Assembly (NCBI GenBank): GCA_958510825.1
Contig: OY294048.1
Coordinates: 26,856,680 to 26,920,679, forward strand
Direction: 5' to 3'
From: Brachypterus glaber
Lineage: Eukaryota; Arthropoda; Insecta; Coleoptera; Kateretidae
DNA: 64,000 bases
How positions within the stretch are numbered: the first letter of the stretch is position 1; each line of letters begins with the position of its first letter. The position numbers were made by a program, and so were the translations under genes. The notes under the pieces were generated by a model. The model was given only the letters and a program-made list of their open reading frames with translations, was not told where the DNA came from and made no database searches. Below, piece by piece: positions 54,765-64,000 of the stretch.

Positions 54765-55063
54765 TTGTCAAAAAGAGATTTTTTCGTATTTTTTCGCTAT
54801 TTTCATGAAAATTTTATACTAAAGGCTCTGATTTTTATAAGCACCACTAATACACATGTGAGGTTTGTAAAAATAAAAGAAAGTTTTAGATTGAATCCAT
54901 GTTTTAAAGCGAGGAAAAAAAGTATTTTTTTTTAATTTTTGGATTTATTTTTTTCATAATTCATTTAATTTATTGTGTTTCTCTTCTAAAAATATATAAA
55001 ATACTTCAATATTTTTGTCTTATTTTTCGATAACCCCCGGTAAAATCTCCGTCGCTAGATTAA
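54765..55063. repeat. Copy of the centre of the foldback at 47604-48591
   Basis: It shares GATTTTTTCG...TTTCGCTATTTTCATGAAAA, AAGTTTTAGATTGAATC, TTCATAATnnATTTAATTTA and TAACCCCCGGTAAAATCTCC with 47905-48270. The long arms of that element are absent here. Confidence 0.7.
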
Positions 55064-55171
55064 TAGTATATACCAAGGTAGAGAAGACATTTTTTATAGC
55101 TGAGCGTATTAAATCCCGAGCTGCGTGGGATTTAAGAGTGCGAGGCTATAATAGTCTTCTCTACCTTGGCT
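55062..55171. mobile_element. Hairpin MITE (~110 bp)
   Basis: ATACCAAGGTAGAGAAGAC and ATAGCTGAGCGTATTAAATC pair with GATTTAAGAGTGCGAGGCTA and GTCTTCTCTACCTTGG. It has been inserted at the end of the preceding repeat. The frame at 55015-55266 passes through it and is not a gene. Confidence 0.8.
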
Positions 55172-56861
55172 TATATATTATTTTTTTCACTACTAGAGCA
55201 TTTATTCTTATTACTTCATATTTTTATATAAATAATAAACTAAATTTTTTACTGGATCTTAATTAACCGCTCAAAAACAAGTAGCCTTTGAAATCGCCAT
55301 TTCTGAAAACAAATGATTAAATTGATTTATTCACTGAAAGTTGACAGTTCTAGTGGGTAGCGTTTTGATATTTTTAAAATGTGTGAAAACGCTGTTATAA
55401 GCAATGTTTATAAAATTTACTATTACTAGGAGAGAAAAAATTATTATTGCTATAGGTGAAGAAATTTGATTTTACAGTCTGAAAACATGATAAATAATGG
55501 TATGTGTTGCGAATCAAAATTAGAGTCATATCTTTATTTAGTATTTATATAAAAATTTTATCAAAATCTATCGAAAAAATGTGAAAAAATCTTATTTTTT
55601 GAATTTAAAATCCTATAAAAAAAAACAAAAGAATAAAGATATGATATAATGATCAACTTTACTAATTTTGAAAGTATTCTTTAAGGTTTTAATTTTTCAA
55701 TTTTTTTTCTAAAAACTGGGATTTTTTAGGTTTCTTTTTTTTGTAAATTTTATTTATCATTTAAAATTAGTTTAAAAGTATACTTGACGTATATGCGCAT
55801 TTGTATGATGAAATAAACAATTTTTCAATTTTTGTTTGTTTTTCTTTAAGACATTTTAACGAAAATTTCCATTTTTATTTTTATTTTTTTTAAACCCCCA
55901 AAAATTGCTCTGAAAAAATAAAAAAATAGTGGTTAAATAAAGAATTTTATAAGCTATAAGCTTTAAATTGATGTACCACCAACCCCCCTTTATTTAAAAA
56001 GATGTCCTCTCTTCCCCCCTGCCACCATCGTACCCCCTAAACATATCAAATATATAACAAAAAAAGTTAGCTTAATTGTATGTTGTGAACTGACAATTAG
56101 CACTAATTGCAAGTTTTTAACTGACAATTAGCTTAATTACATGTTGCAACTGTCAATTAACACTAACTGCAAATTGTCAACTAACAATTACATGTTGATA
56201 ACATGCAATTATAAAAAAAATATGTGCCCTTTTATGATACCAAGATCTTAGGTATTTTTTCCGGGATTAAAAATGAAAAAAAGCCAAATTATATATTTTT
56301 ATAGGATAAAGCAATAAAAAAAAACATATATTTTTTTCCCATGGTGGGGGTAATTACCCCCCTTTACCCCCCTCACCTACGCCCCTGTATGTAACTAGGG
56401 CAAGGAAAAGGGTCGGGAGGGAGCGATCTATTAAATTGGATAATTAGGTATCTAATTCCAAAGATAAAACATTTTTTTTAATAAACACATGCCTATCTCT
56501 TCAAATAAAAATGTTACAATAATATTACCGAGGATCATGTACGTTGTTAATTTTTTAAAATATCTCTATTAATTTTGGAATAACAGTTGTTTTTAAGTTT
56601 TTTCGCAGAACTGTGTCAATAATTAAATGAGAATAAAATATACAGGGCGTCCCATTTAAAAAACTAAAGTTAGGATTTTTAAATCGGAAGCGACAATCTT
56701 ATGTTCTTAGATCTTTTCTCAAAGAAGCATATCTCTATCTCATTATACAAAGATAAAGGTACTGTGCCATTTAAAAGAATAACCCTGTATATACTTTCCC
56801 CAGAACGATAAGGGTGCCAAAACGAGCAAATATGCAGGGCCTTTTCCAAGTGGAATATTAT
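55172..56861. other. Intergenic with repeat fragments, no gene
   Basis: 55900-56040 (TTAAATAAAGAATTTTATAA...CCCCCCTTTATTT) is related to the centre of the foldback at 6159-6575. 56640-56670 has GGGCGTCCCATTTAAAAAAC, a common transposon-end type. No coding sequence found. Confidence 0.45.
56066..56190. repeat. Two ~62-bp tandem units
   Basis: TTAGCTTAATTGTATGTTGT...GACAATTAGCACTAATTGCA...CTGACAA and TTAGCTTAATTACATGTTGC...GTCAATTAACACTAACTGCA...CTAACAA follow each other directly. Confidence 0.75.
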
Positions 56862-57650
56862 GGTGGACCTTATATTTTTTTATTATCTTAAAATTTTCAT
56901 TTAGGAGTGAAAATTCTGAAAATATGAGAGTAATCAAACTTCTCTAAGGGTCCTAATTGGGCCCCTAAAATTTGTAAAATTACCCATTAATCGTAAAAAA
57001 TCGTTGAAAATTGTCTGTAATTTTTGTATAAGTGAAAATTTTAAAGGGCTTGAAATCTTATTTTTTCCTTTTGAGCACATAAAATAAATTGCCAAATTTC
57101 AAAATGATCAAAATATTCTAACTCCTGCCGAAAATCCGTCAAATTGCCCCTAACACTTAAATTTACGAATTTATACCATAAATGTGAGTCAAACGGTAAA
57201 TTTTTTAAAAATCTAAAACAAAACGAGCTGCGCGCTCCTCAAAGTGGCTTATTTAGCGCTTAGTTCGTTTTGTTTTAATTAAATCATTTTAATATTATGA
57301 ATAGATATTAGAAAGCATCAAATAAAAATAAAATCAGTCCGATCTGATAAATTTTTAAAAGGTTTGTTTACCGTATGACTCACATTTATGGTAGAAATTC
57401 GTAAATTTTAGTGTTAGGGGCAACTTTTGAACATTTTGAAATTTGGCACATAATTTTTTATGCACAAAAAAAAGGATTCCAAGACCTTTAAATTTTTCAC
57501 TGATAAAAAAATTACAGACAATATTTCAACGATTTTTCACGATTTAGGGGCCTAATTAGGACCCTTAGAGAAGTTTGATTACTCTCATATTTTCAGAATT
57601 TTCACTCCCAAATGAAAATTTTAAGATAATAAAAAAATATAAGGTTCACC
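56862..57650. mobile_element. Foldback element, ~330-bp arms
   Basis: GGTGGACCTTATATTTTTTT...AAAATATGAGAGTAATCAAA...GGGTCCTAATTGGGCCCCTA...ACCATAAATGTGAGTCAAAC pairs with the complements at 57370-57650. The centre includes AAAACAAAACGAGCTGCGCG and GCGCTTAGTTCGTTTTGTTT, a second hairpin. Confidence 0.85.
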
Positions 57651-57669
57651 TTAGTGTAACCTTCAAATT

Positions 57670-57975
57670 GGTTAAAATTTTCACTTGCGGCGCTATGTCT
57701 TTCTTTCGTTATTTTTTTATGTAACATTGTAAGACATGAATCTGAAAATTGTAAAAATTTTAAAATAAAAATAGACTACCAAATTTTTAAAAGTTTTCGC
57801 CTGCGGCGCTAGTGATTTTTTCCGTTTTTTTTTATTCGAGTTTTTAAAACTTTTAACGCTTTAAAGCGTGCAATTTCGCCTGCGCCACTAGAACTTCCTT
57901 GCAGTTTTATCAAATTTGGAACTGCAACTCTGTTGTTGAAGTTTTCGCCTGCGGCGCTAGGGATTTCTTATGTTT
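57670..57975. repeat. Array of TTTTCGCCTGCGGCGCTAG words
   Basis: Copies near 57681 (TTTTCACTTGCGGCGCTAT), 57797, 57880 (ATTTCGCCTGCGCCACTAG) and 57942. Each is followed by a T/C-rich GATTTnTTnTG-like stretch. Unit lengths vary (roughly 115, 83 and 64 bp). The word contains the inverted CGCC...GGCG. Confidence 0.75.
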
Positions 57976-58317
57976 TTTTAATTTAAAATTGTGAAACTTG
58001 AGTTTTACCTTAGTATTTAGTTTTTCTTCGTCCCTATTTTGTCAGGAGGGGCGACATGGCCCGACTAAAGTGGCGCGCCACTTTAGCCGCCCCCTGTGAA
58101 AGAGAGTAAAATGATTTTTTGGAAAAATAGAGGGTCGGAAAAAAAGTTTCCCCGAGGTTCCACCTGGCTTGGTCCGGCCCTGGCCATATTAGTAACCGTA
58201 AATTCCAGCAAACGTTCGTTTAATTAATTAAATTCTTTGAATGTTAAACCATACCAGTAGGCCTTGAAACTACAGGTCTGCATATCGTTATACGTGCATT
58301 GAAAACCGTTAAAAAAA
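57976..58317. other. Intergenic with a GC-rich palindrome
   Basis: GGGGCGACATGGCCCG lies beside the perfect palindrome CTAAAGTGGCGCGCCACTTTAG (near 58066). No gene was found. Confidence 0.45.
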
Positions 58318-58660
58318 TACAGGGTGATTTAGAAATAAGTTACAAAATTTGAAGGGACGATTCTATGTCCAAAAATATGAAAAAAAGTTCCTATAAAGGT
58401 TGGTCCGGAAATGAGCCCTAAGGAAGCTATGACCCTCCTAAGGGTACATCTGAATTTTTTTTTAATTTAATTTCTCTGGAACCCTATTATAATAAACCAC
58501 AGCAACGAATTTTTGCACATGCCTTAACATTGATAAAGGTTATCATTTTATGTAATTTGTATTTGGTAATTTTAAAAAGGGGCATGCAAAATGAGGGGGT
58601 GACCCAAACTTTTTTATCTGTAGATTTTTTGAAATTTTCTCAATAACATTTTTATCTTTA

Positions 58661-58896
58661 GGGAACGTTCAAGTATTACGTAACGCAAAATGTACCAAAA
58701 TTCATACACTTCATACCTCGGTTCTCGCGTTATTCTAGGCTGTAGAGATTTCATATTTCGGCTACTTCCTTACACACCCCCTATAAGGGGGGTAGCCAAA
58801 ATATGAAATCTATATAATCTATAATAACGCGAGAACCGGGGTATGAAGTGTATGAATTTTGGTACAATTTGAGTTACGTAATACTTGAACGTTCCC
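58661..58896. mobile_element. Complete Harbinger-type MITE (236 bp) with TTA duplication
   Basis: GGGAACGTTCAAGTATTACG and CGTAATACTTGAACGTTCCC are perfect inverted ends, flanked by TTA (58658-58660) and TTA (58897-58899). The arms are long: TACCAAAATTCATACACTTC pairs with GAAGTGTATGAATTTTGGTA. A 3-bp TWA duplication is characteristic of PIF/Harbinger. Confidence 0.85.
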
Positions 58897-58992
58897 TTAA
58901 ATAATGATACATAAAAAAGGTACTTTTTGTGTAACACCGTATGGCCAACCGTTTTCGAGAAAATTCCAATTAAAGAGGCAATTTTATGTTTT

Positions 58993-59246
58993 ATGTTTGT
59001 TTTTAACCTCGTACTATTCTACTTAATTAAGCATCCCCTAAGTCCAGGACTTGTGTGGGCTAGTAGTAGAGGGAACCACCGGCTTTAATTGACTTTCGAA
59101 CCAATATATCTAGGGAGTACGCCTTCGCCAAATTTCAATTATTAATTAACTGAAAAAGTCAATCGGCGCCAGTGAGGTTTGAACTCACGATCATTAGATC
59201 AGTGTCAGGCTATATCGATGCCATTGACCACTGAGCTAAATCTCCC
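58993..59246 (-). mobile_element. tRNA-derived SINE, head type i
   Basis: Minus-strand head GGGAGATTTAGCTCAGTGGT, B box GTTCAAACC, same body and tail as 26226-26480, with part of the body before the head-body junction deleted. It is inserted in the arm of the foldback at 58318-59880. Confidence 0.88.
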
Positions 59247-59880
59247 ATACATTCTGAGCATCAAAAAAAGGAACTAAAAAGTGCACCAATAAAAATTACA
59301 ATACTGCAGGGCCATCAAAAACTATAAAAAAAAGTTTCCATAGACAAATATCTACAAATCGCTTTTAAGGGAGTTACGGTCCCTTAAAAAGTGTTATTCT
59401 TTAAGAGGTTGTAGTACACTTAAAACTGATTTTCGAACCTAGATGTATAGGAGCTTTTTTCATAGTTTTTAATGTAGAATCACCCAGCAGTATTGAATTT
59501 TTTATAGATGCACTTTTCAGTTCCGATTTTTGATGCTCGGAACATGAAATATCCTCTTTAATTGCAATTTTCTCGAAAACAGTTGGCCCTACGCTGTTAC
59601 ATAAAATAATATTTTATTGATAAAATATAAAAAAATCTGCAGATAAAAAAATTTGGGACAAAAAGGTGACATCGCCCTCCCATTTTGCACGTCCCTGGTT
59701 AAAATTACCAAATAAAAATTACATAAAAGGATAGCCTTTTTTAATGTTAAGGCTTGTGCAAAAATTCGTTTGGAGGGTCGTAGGACTCATTTCCGGACTA
59801 ACCTTTATAGGAACTTTTTTTCATATTTTTGGACTTTGGACCCCTTAAAATTTTGTAACTTATTTCTGAATCACCCTGTA

Positions 59881-60687
59881 TACGTACATTTAAATATTAA
59901 GCATTCATGAAATGACTAATGTTGAAAAACATTTCTTTAGATTTGTCAGGGGCGTTTAACAATTATGTCACAGCAATTTAGACAACTTTTGACCACTTCC
60001 CTTCTGTGTCACTTTTTGTCACTTTGGCTTCTACCTCCTACAAAAATACGAGGGTGTACATTTACTTAAAAGTACTTGAAAGTATATGCAAGTACATATG
60101 GAAGTACCTACAAAAAATTATATGGAAGTACAGCCCCCTGAAAAAATTAAATTCATTCAGAATGTGTATGGTATTTGGATTAAATATGATAGATTTCAAG
60201 TTTGTTTGAATATTTCCTGGATACAAGCCTGCTTGAGCCTGGTTTAACTGTTTTTTTTTTTGCTCATACACACGGATTTTGCTTGTTCTTATAGGCCCAT
60301 AAGAGGTCTCTACTTTTTTTCTGTTGGGTTGGCAACATACAAAAGCCTATCTCTTGACGTTTTGCGTGCAAATGTCAATGTCGATTTAAAGTTTAATTTT
60401 TTACAAAATTTTGTGTTTGGGTTATTTTTTACCGTGTTAAAATTGTGGACTGGTTAATTTCAGTGAAAACAGAAGAGATGACTTTAAAATATATCAAAAT
60501 ATCATTTGATCTTAGAATTTTAAACATAGTGTAAACTGTAATGCCAACCCAAAACAAAAATCCCTAAATCAGTCATCAATTTAAATGTAAGTTTTTTAAA
60601 TTTTAGAGCCAAATAGAAAAAATTGTATAAAGCACTCGTTTCATAACACGTTTTTAGACCACTAGTACTTTAATATACTATTATATC
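59881..60687. other. Intergenic; simple AAGTAC-rich patch, no gene
   Basis: 60055-60130 repeats AAGTAC-like words. GTTGGGTTGGCAAC near 60325 and ATGCCAACCCAA near 60541 may be an inverted pair of element ends. The 65-70 codon frames here have no domains. Confidence 0.4.
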
Positions 60688-60937
60688 GTCGGCTTACAAG
60701 TAAAGAGCACTAAGTCCAAAAACATGGTTTTGAGATATTGACAAATTTAACTTTCATTGTTGTTTTTTAATTTTTGTAATAATTATTTTTGGAAAAAAAC
60801 TACCGCAAATTGCAATGACATGTTTGGACATAATAATGTCCCATTTGCAGTTAAATAAAGAAAAATTAAAGTAGTTTAATTCAACTAAATTTGAAAAAAG
60901 ACATGGACTTAGTGCCTTTTACTTGTAGGCCCACGAC
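60688..60937. mobile_element. TIR element (250 bp), abutting the next
   Basis: GTCGGCTTACAAGTAAAGAG / CACTAAGTCC is matched, inverted, by GGACTTAGTGCCTTTTACTT / GTAGGCCCACGAC. The next element of the same family begins at the very next base. Confidence 0.75.
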
Positions 60938-61747
60938 GTCGGCTTACAAGTAAAGAGTACTAAGTCAATAAAATAATATAAAAAACAACTATTTAAAATT
61001 AAAACCCTTCTATTAATTAAACGTAATGTATAACTATAAAGTAGAAAACAAGATATTTACATAAATTTTCAAAAACTAGATTTTTAAAAGAAGGGGTTGG
61101 ACTTTTTGATTGTTTAAAGAACGTTTCCAAAATTAATAATAATAATTAATTAGTATTAATTATATGAAACTGCTTACTATGCACGAACTAAGACAGTTTT
61201 CAGAGGCCATCGGCTGTGCCGGCAAAGAAGCATCTCCTAAAGTCAATAATTATAATGAATCATTATTAATGATAAAACACTTCACCGTGCATTTCTAAGG
61301 GCTGTTTTCCGAACTTGCCGCGAATTTTAGTTTTTTTTTTTATATTCTTGTTATTTCTGTTCTGTCTCTATTCCATCAACTTTAACATAGCAAAATTTGA
61401 ATGCGTTTGTCAGTACAATAAATAACGCGATATTGTATCATATAAGTTATTCAAGCAATCATATTTTTATAAATTAACTCTTTTTAGAAAGTCGCTTAGT
61501 GCAGAAACATTTAAAATAATTACAAGTAAAACGCTCTAAGTGCACTAAGTGACTTAGTGCCTATTGCCAGATAAAATTTTAATCAAAATCAAATTGGTGC
61601 GTTTTGTATAGTGGGTAACTCCCTTGGCAGTCCACCTAGAAGTTAGTTCGGTTTACCTATACATAGATCATCAAAAATTAATTACAGTGCCATTAAAATA
61701 CCATTTTTGCAAAAAAGTGACTTAGTGTCTTTTACTTGTAAGCCGAC
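60938..61747. mobile_element. Second member of the same TIR family (810 bp)
   Basis: GTCGGCTTACAAGTAAAGAG at 60938 and TCTTTTACTTGTAAGCCGAC at 61728-61747 are inverted. Subterminal CTTAGTGC / GCACTAAG words recur at 61495-61560. No transposase frame. Confidence 0.75.
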
Positions 61748-61751
61748 GATA

Positions 61752-62151
61752 TGTGAGTGGTTCAGCGAAAATGTATATTAGCGTCAAAAAGTAGATTTCG
61801 AGAAAAATGAGTTTAAAGTTAGTGTGTAGTGACGTGTATAAACATCAATTCGATGTAATTCAGTAGATATATTCTTAAGTAGAGATGTTATGGTGTAGAT
61901 ATTTTTTGAGTAAAGATGTTCTGAAGTCAAGATATGTTGAGTAGAGATGTTTTTATGCCTAACTCATACTTTTAATCATTTTTATTACAGGTCACATTTT
62001 TATAACTATTTTTTTGTAAGCCCTTAGAAAAAAAATCATAAGAAATAAACTATTGGCGGTATTAATTTTTTTTGTTTCATTATTTAACGTACAATGCATC
62101 GGAAACTAGAAAAATAAAAAAAAATCGATTTTTTTACGCTAACCACTCACA
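61752..62151. mobile_element. Tc1/mariner-type MITE, copy 2 (TA duplication)
   Basis: TGTGAGTGGTTCAGCG and GCTAACCACTCACA are the ends, flanked by TA (61750-61751) and TA (62152-62153). The interior matches 53923-54293. It begins four bases after the preceding element. Confidence 0.85.
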
Positions 62152-62153
62152 TA

Positions 62154-62688
62154 CATCGACAGGGAAATCTAAGTGTTTTGTGGTGGTGTATTTGTATTTT
62201 TTTACATGTTGAAATTTTAACCCATATTTTATGTTTTATTTACGATTTCATGATTTTATTAGGTACTCTATAGAGCGGAGCTCTACAATGTGCAGAGTTC
62301 GGGCTTTTAGTATTCATTTATCGGGGCTCAAGAAAGTTAAAATTTTATAAAGATTGTTTTTAAATGTAATCGGCACTTTAAACGATATTTTACTAACCAT
62401 ACCGATATTTTACCAGACCATCATGTACCTGTAGGATTCACCGCCTCAAAATACATAGGAAAATCTAAAAATAGGAAAATCTAAATATATTAATACAAAA
62501 GGTTGTTGTGTCAACGTTTAGGTATAGAATACAATTTTTACGATTATTCTAAAACATTATAATGTTATACAATATTAAAACTGTAGATATAAATTTTTTA
62601 TCGTATAATAATAATATCTTTATTTACGTAAATATACATTTTTACAATTTAAAAAATAAAGTACATATAAAATAATAAAATTCATACC
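62154..62688. other. Intergenic, AT-rich, no gene
   Basis: A short hairpin-like CTCTATAGAGCGGAGCTCTA is present near 62268, and AAATAGGAAAATCTAAA is a short direct repeat near 62458. No coding sequence found. Confidence 0.4.
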
Positions 62689-62946
62689 ATATCGTCGTAT
62701 CAGAACAACAAGGTTTCAACTGACATTGTGAGAATGCAGTAACTGACAGTATATTTTCTATGATAAATTTAAAATCCTATACCTTAAAGAGTTAAAACTT
62801 TTTATAGATATCGATTGCATTATTTTATTTATTATTATTTGTACAAAATTTTTAATTTATAACTTATAAGTAAAATCGTTTGAAATTTATCTTAACCATA
62901 ATCTCACAATGTCAGTTGAAACCTTGTTGTTCTGATACGTCGATAT
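62689..62946. mobile_element. MITE (258 bp) with ~45-bp TIRs
   Basis: ATATCGTCGTATCAGAACAA / CAAGGTTTCAACTGACATTG is mirrored by CAATGTCAGTTGAAACCTTG / TTGTTCTGATACGTCGATAT with one or two mismatches. The interior is AT-rich. The next MITE begins four bases later. Confidence 0.85.
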
Positions 62947-62950
62947 ATTA

Positions 62951-63060
62951 GAGCACTGGATAGGCAGGTTTGTTTGGGTAGCTAGGTTTACACACTACAC
63001 AATACTGCGGAACCACTCAAACTACCAACCTACTCTAACAAACCTGACTATCTAGTGCTC
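62951..63060. mobile_element. Short (110 bp) member of the GAGCACTGGATAGGCAGG family
   Basis: GAGCACTGGATAGGCAGG and CCTGACTATCTAGTGCTC are the ends, with TA on both sides (62949-62950, 63061-63062). Its ends and subterminal ACACTACACAA and AACCACTCAAACTACC words match the 1.5-kb member at 34652-36170. Confidence 0.85.
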
Positions 63061-63712
63061 TACCATATAATATATTATATACTAAACAACTTCATAGTAT
63101 TTAATTTTACAATAACATTGTTGTCGTGCCGGTATTTTATGATGGATGATTAATAAAGATGGCGAAAATCAGCTGATTCTAATGAATGTTTTAACAAAAT
63201 TTTAAAAGTAAGCATTTTGGACTGAAATTTCTATGTGCATAATTATATTATACTTAACGATAAGCATGTAAATTGTACATGTACATGTAATTACATGTGA
63301 TATGTAGTTTGTATGTGCACATACTATCACGGCCATTAAATCCAGCTACAGCAAAGATCCTTGCGGAATACCCAATGTTTAAAATTACAGTTGCATAGAT
63401 CGTGTTATCTGAGTTATTTGTCATTTTAAAAAAATATAATTACTAATTATATTTAATATAATTATTAATTAGGCATGTTGTCATTTTGAAATAATAAACA
63501 ACTATATTTCAGTTTTATTAATATCATATTATATTTGTCATTTTTAAAAAATAGGGTTAGGCATGTTGTCATTTTGAAATAATAAACGACTCTATTTCAG
63601 TTTTATTAATATCAATATATTGTATATATACAAATATAAAATAGTCAAGGTCTAAATATACGCTAGTCATGAGGTCAGTTTAAGTTTCAAAGAATGGCCA
63701 AATCAAACTTAC
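63061..63712. other. Probable intron or intergenic sequence with a short tandem duplication
   Basis: It holds the duplication listed next and ACATGTACATGTAATTACAT-type simple sequence near 63275. No exon was found on the plus strand. Confidence 0.4.
63473..63616. repeat. Tandem duplication, ~86-bp unit
   Basis: GGCATGTTGTCATTTTGAAA...TATTTCAGTTTTATTAATAT occurs at 63473 and again at 63559. The intervening sequence has ATATTTGTCATTTTTAAAAA, also present before the first copy. Confidence 0.85.
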
Positions 63713-63808
63713 AGTGGATATTGGTAGAAGGTGGTCTAAGATATTTATAACCGTTAACAGCATAATCGCAGCAGATGATGGTTTTCGGAAAATTTATTTC
63801 TGTGCAAC
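63713..63808 (-). CDS. Probable internal host exon on the minus strand (Cys-containing, ~32 codons)
   Basis: Read on the minus strand, a T-rich tract and ATTGATTCAG precede the exon, and GTAAGT follows directly (GT at 63712-63711). Of the three frames only one is open: two bases, 31 codons and one base. It encodes CTEINFPKTIICCDYAVNGY, then KYLRPPSTNIH. Length and phases are consistent with an internal exon. The Cys spacing (C...CC) and the absence of a long hydrophobic segment suggest an extracellular, disulphide-bonded protein, but I do not recognise the family. It lies on the opposite strand from the signal-peptide exon at 44393, so it belongs to a different gene. Confidence 0.5.
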
Positions 63809-64000
63809 CTGAATCAATAAAAAAAAATTAAATCAGAATTTATAGACTGTTCATTATTATTTCCTTCTCCCAAAAAACAAACTCTTTTATCAGTCAAATC
63901 TTTGTCACCTTTTCACTTATTTTGTTCCTTATGTTCACTATAATTATTAAATCTCCTACCTTGTTCGTTGTTACCTAGTCCCTAAAAACCACCTGTATGA
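63809..64000. other. Window edge, presumed intron of the minus-strand gene
   Basis: It contains the T-rich tract preceding the acceptor on the minus strand. Nothing else recognised. Confidence 0.4.

Larger units (their letters stand above)
58318..59880. mobile_element. Foldback element with CAGGGTGA ends, carrying a MITE and a SINE
   Basis: TACAGGGTGATTTAGAAATA...TTACAAAATTT...TTCCTATAAAGGTTGGTCCG pairs with its complement at 59790-59880. The arms continue inward (TGTAATTTGTATTTGGTAAT, ACGTCCC-type words) for several hundred bases. Nested inside are a Harbinger-type MITE (58661-58896) and a SINE (58993-59246). Related ends occur near 8240 and 21450. Confidence 0.8.

Noticed and set aside
55015..55266. 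83-codon frame
   Set aside because: It crosses the border of a repeat copy and a hairpin MITE.

Overview
This looks like nuclear DNA of an arthropod, most likely an insect. It is very AT-rich and has no operons, no rRNA or free-standing tRNA genes, and almost no long open frames. Intron-exon boundaries are visible, and there is a dense nested layering of tRNA-derived SINEs, non-LTR retrotransposon relics, DDE transposase relics, MITEs, long-armed foldback elements, minisatellites and (TA)n/(TTA)n microsatellites. I could not identify the species.

Layout. 1-5.7 kb: a multi-exon gene of Tc1/IS630-type (DDE_3-like) transposase ancestry. Four exons have matching splice phases, but the central catalytic region is absent and the middle intron is filled with a hAT-like MITE, a 73-bp minisatellite and a ~580-bp tandem duplication. 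6-20 kb: foldback elements, degenerate satellites and a GC-rich island (16.2-16.8 kb), ending in a 200-N assembly gap (20325-20524) flanked by perfect palindromes. 21.6-23.9 kb: a long foldback element split by a 1.15-kb PIF/Harbinger-like insertion. 25.5-29 kb: a TIR-bounded block holding a ~1-kb-armed inverted duplication of a transposon-type open frame (intact copy on +, SINE-broken copy on -). 31-41 kb: nested TIR elements, a hammerhead-like motif, a piggyBac-like TTAA element and a SINE inserted into a SINE. 43.8-46.6 kb: a Tc1-type helix-turn-helix relic, a convincing host signal-peptide exon (44393-44465, +) and LINE C-terminal relics. 47.6-54.3 kb: foldbacks, a Transib/RAG1-like transposase pseudogene (49.85-50.78 kb) and a LINE relic split by a MITE. 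55-63 kb: foldbacks, minisatellites and a run of nearly abutting MITEs. 63.7 kb: a second likely host exon, on the minus strand.

Functionally, the window is mainly intron or intergenic DNA. The only probable host coding pieces are the exons at 44393-44465 (+) and 63713-63808 (-), plus possibly the transposase-derived gene at the left end. The rest is mobile DNA, most of it dead. The items I rank highest are the hairpin-forming inverted transposon gene, the SINE body that carries three different tRNA-like heads, the phase-consistent but core-less transposase gene, and a MITE family that makes 2-bp target duplications of variable sequence. I found no defence system, CRISPR array, virus or toxin gene.
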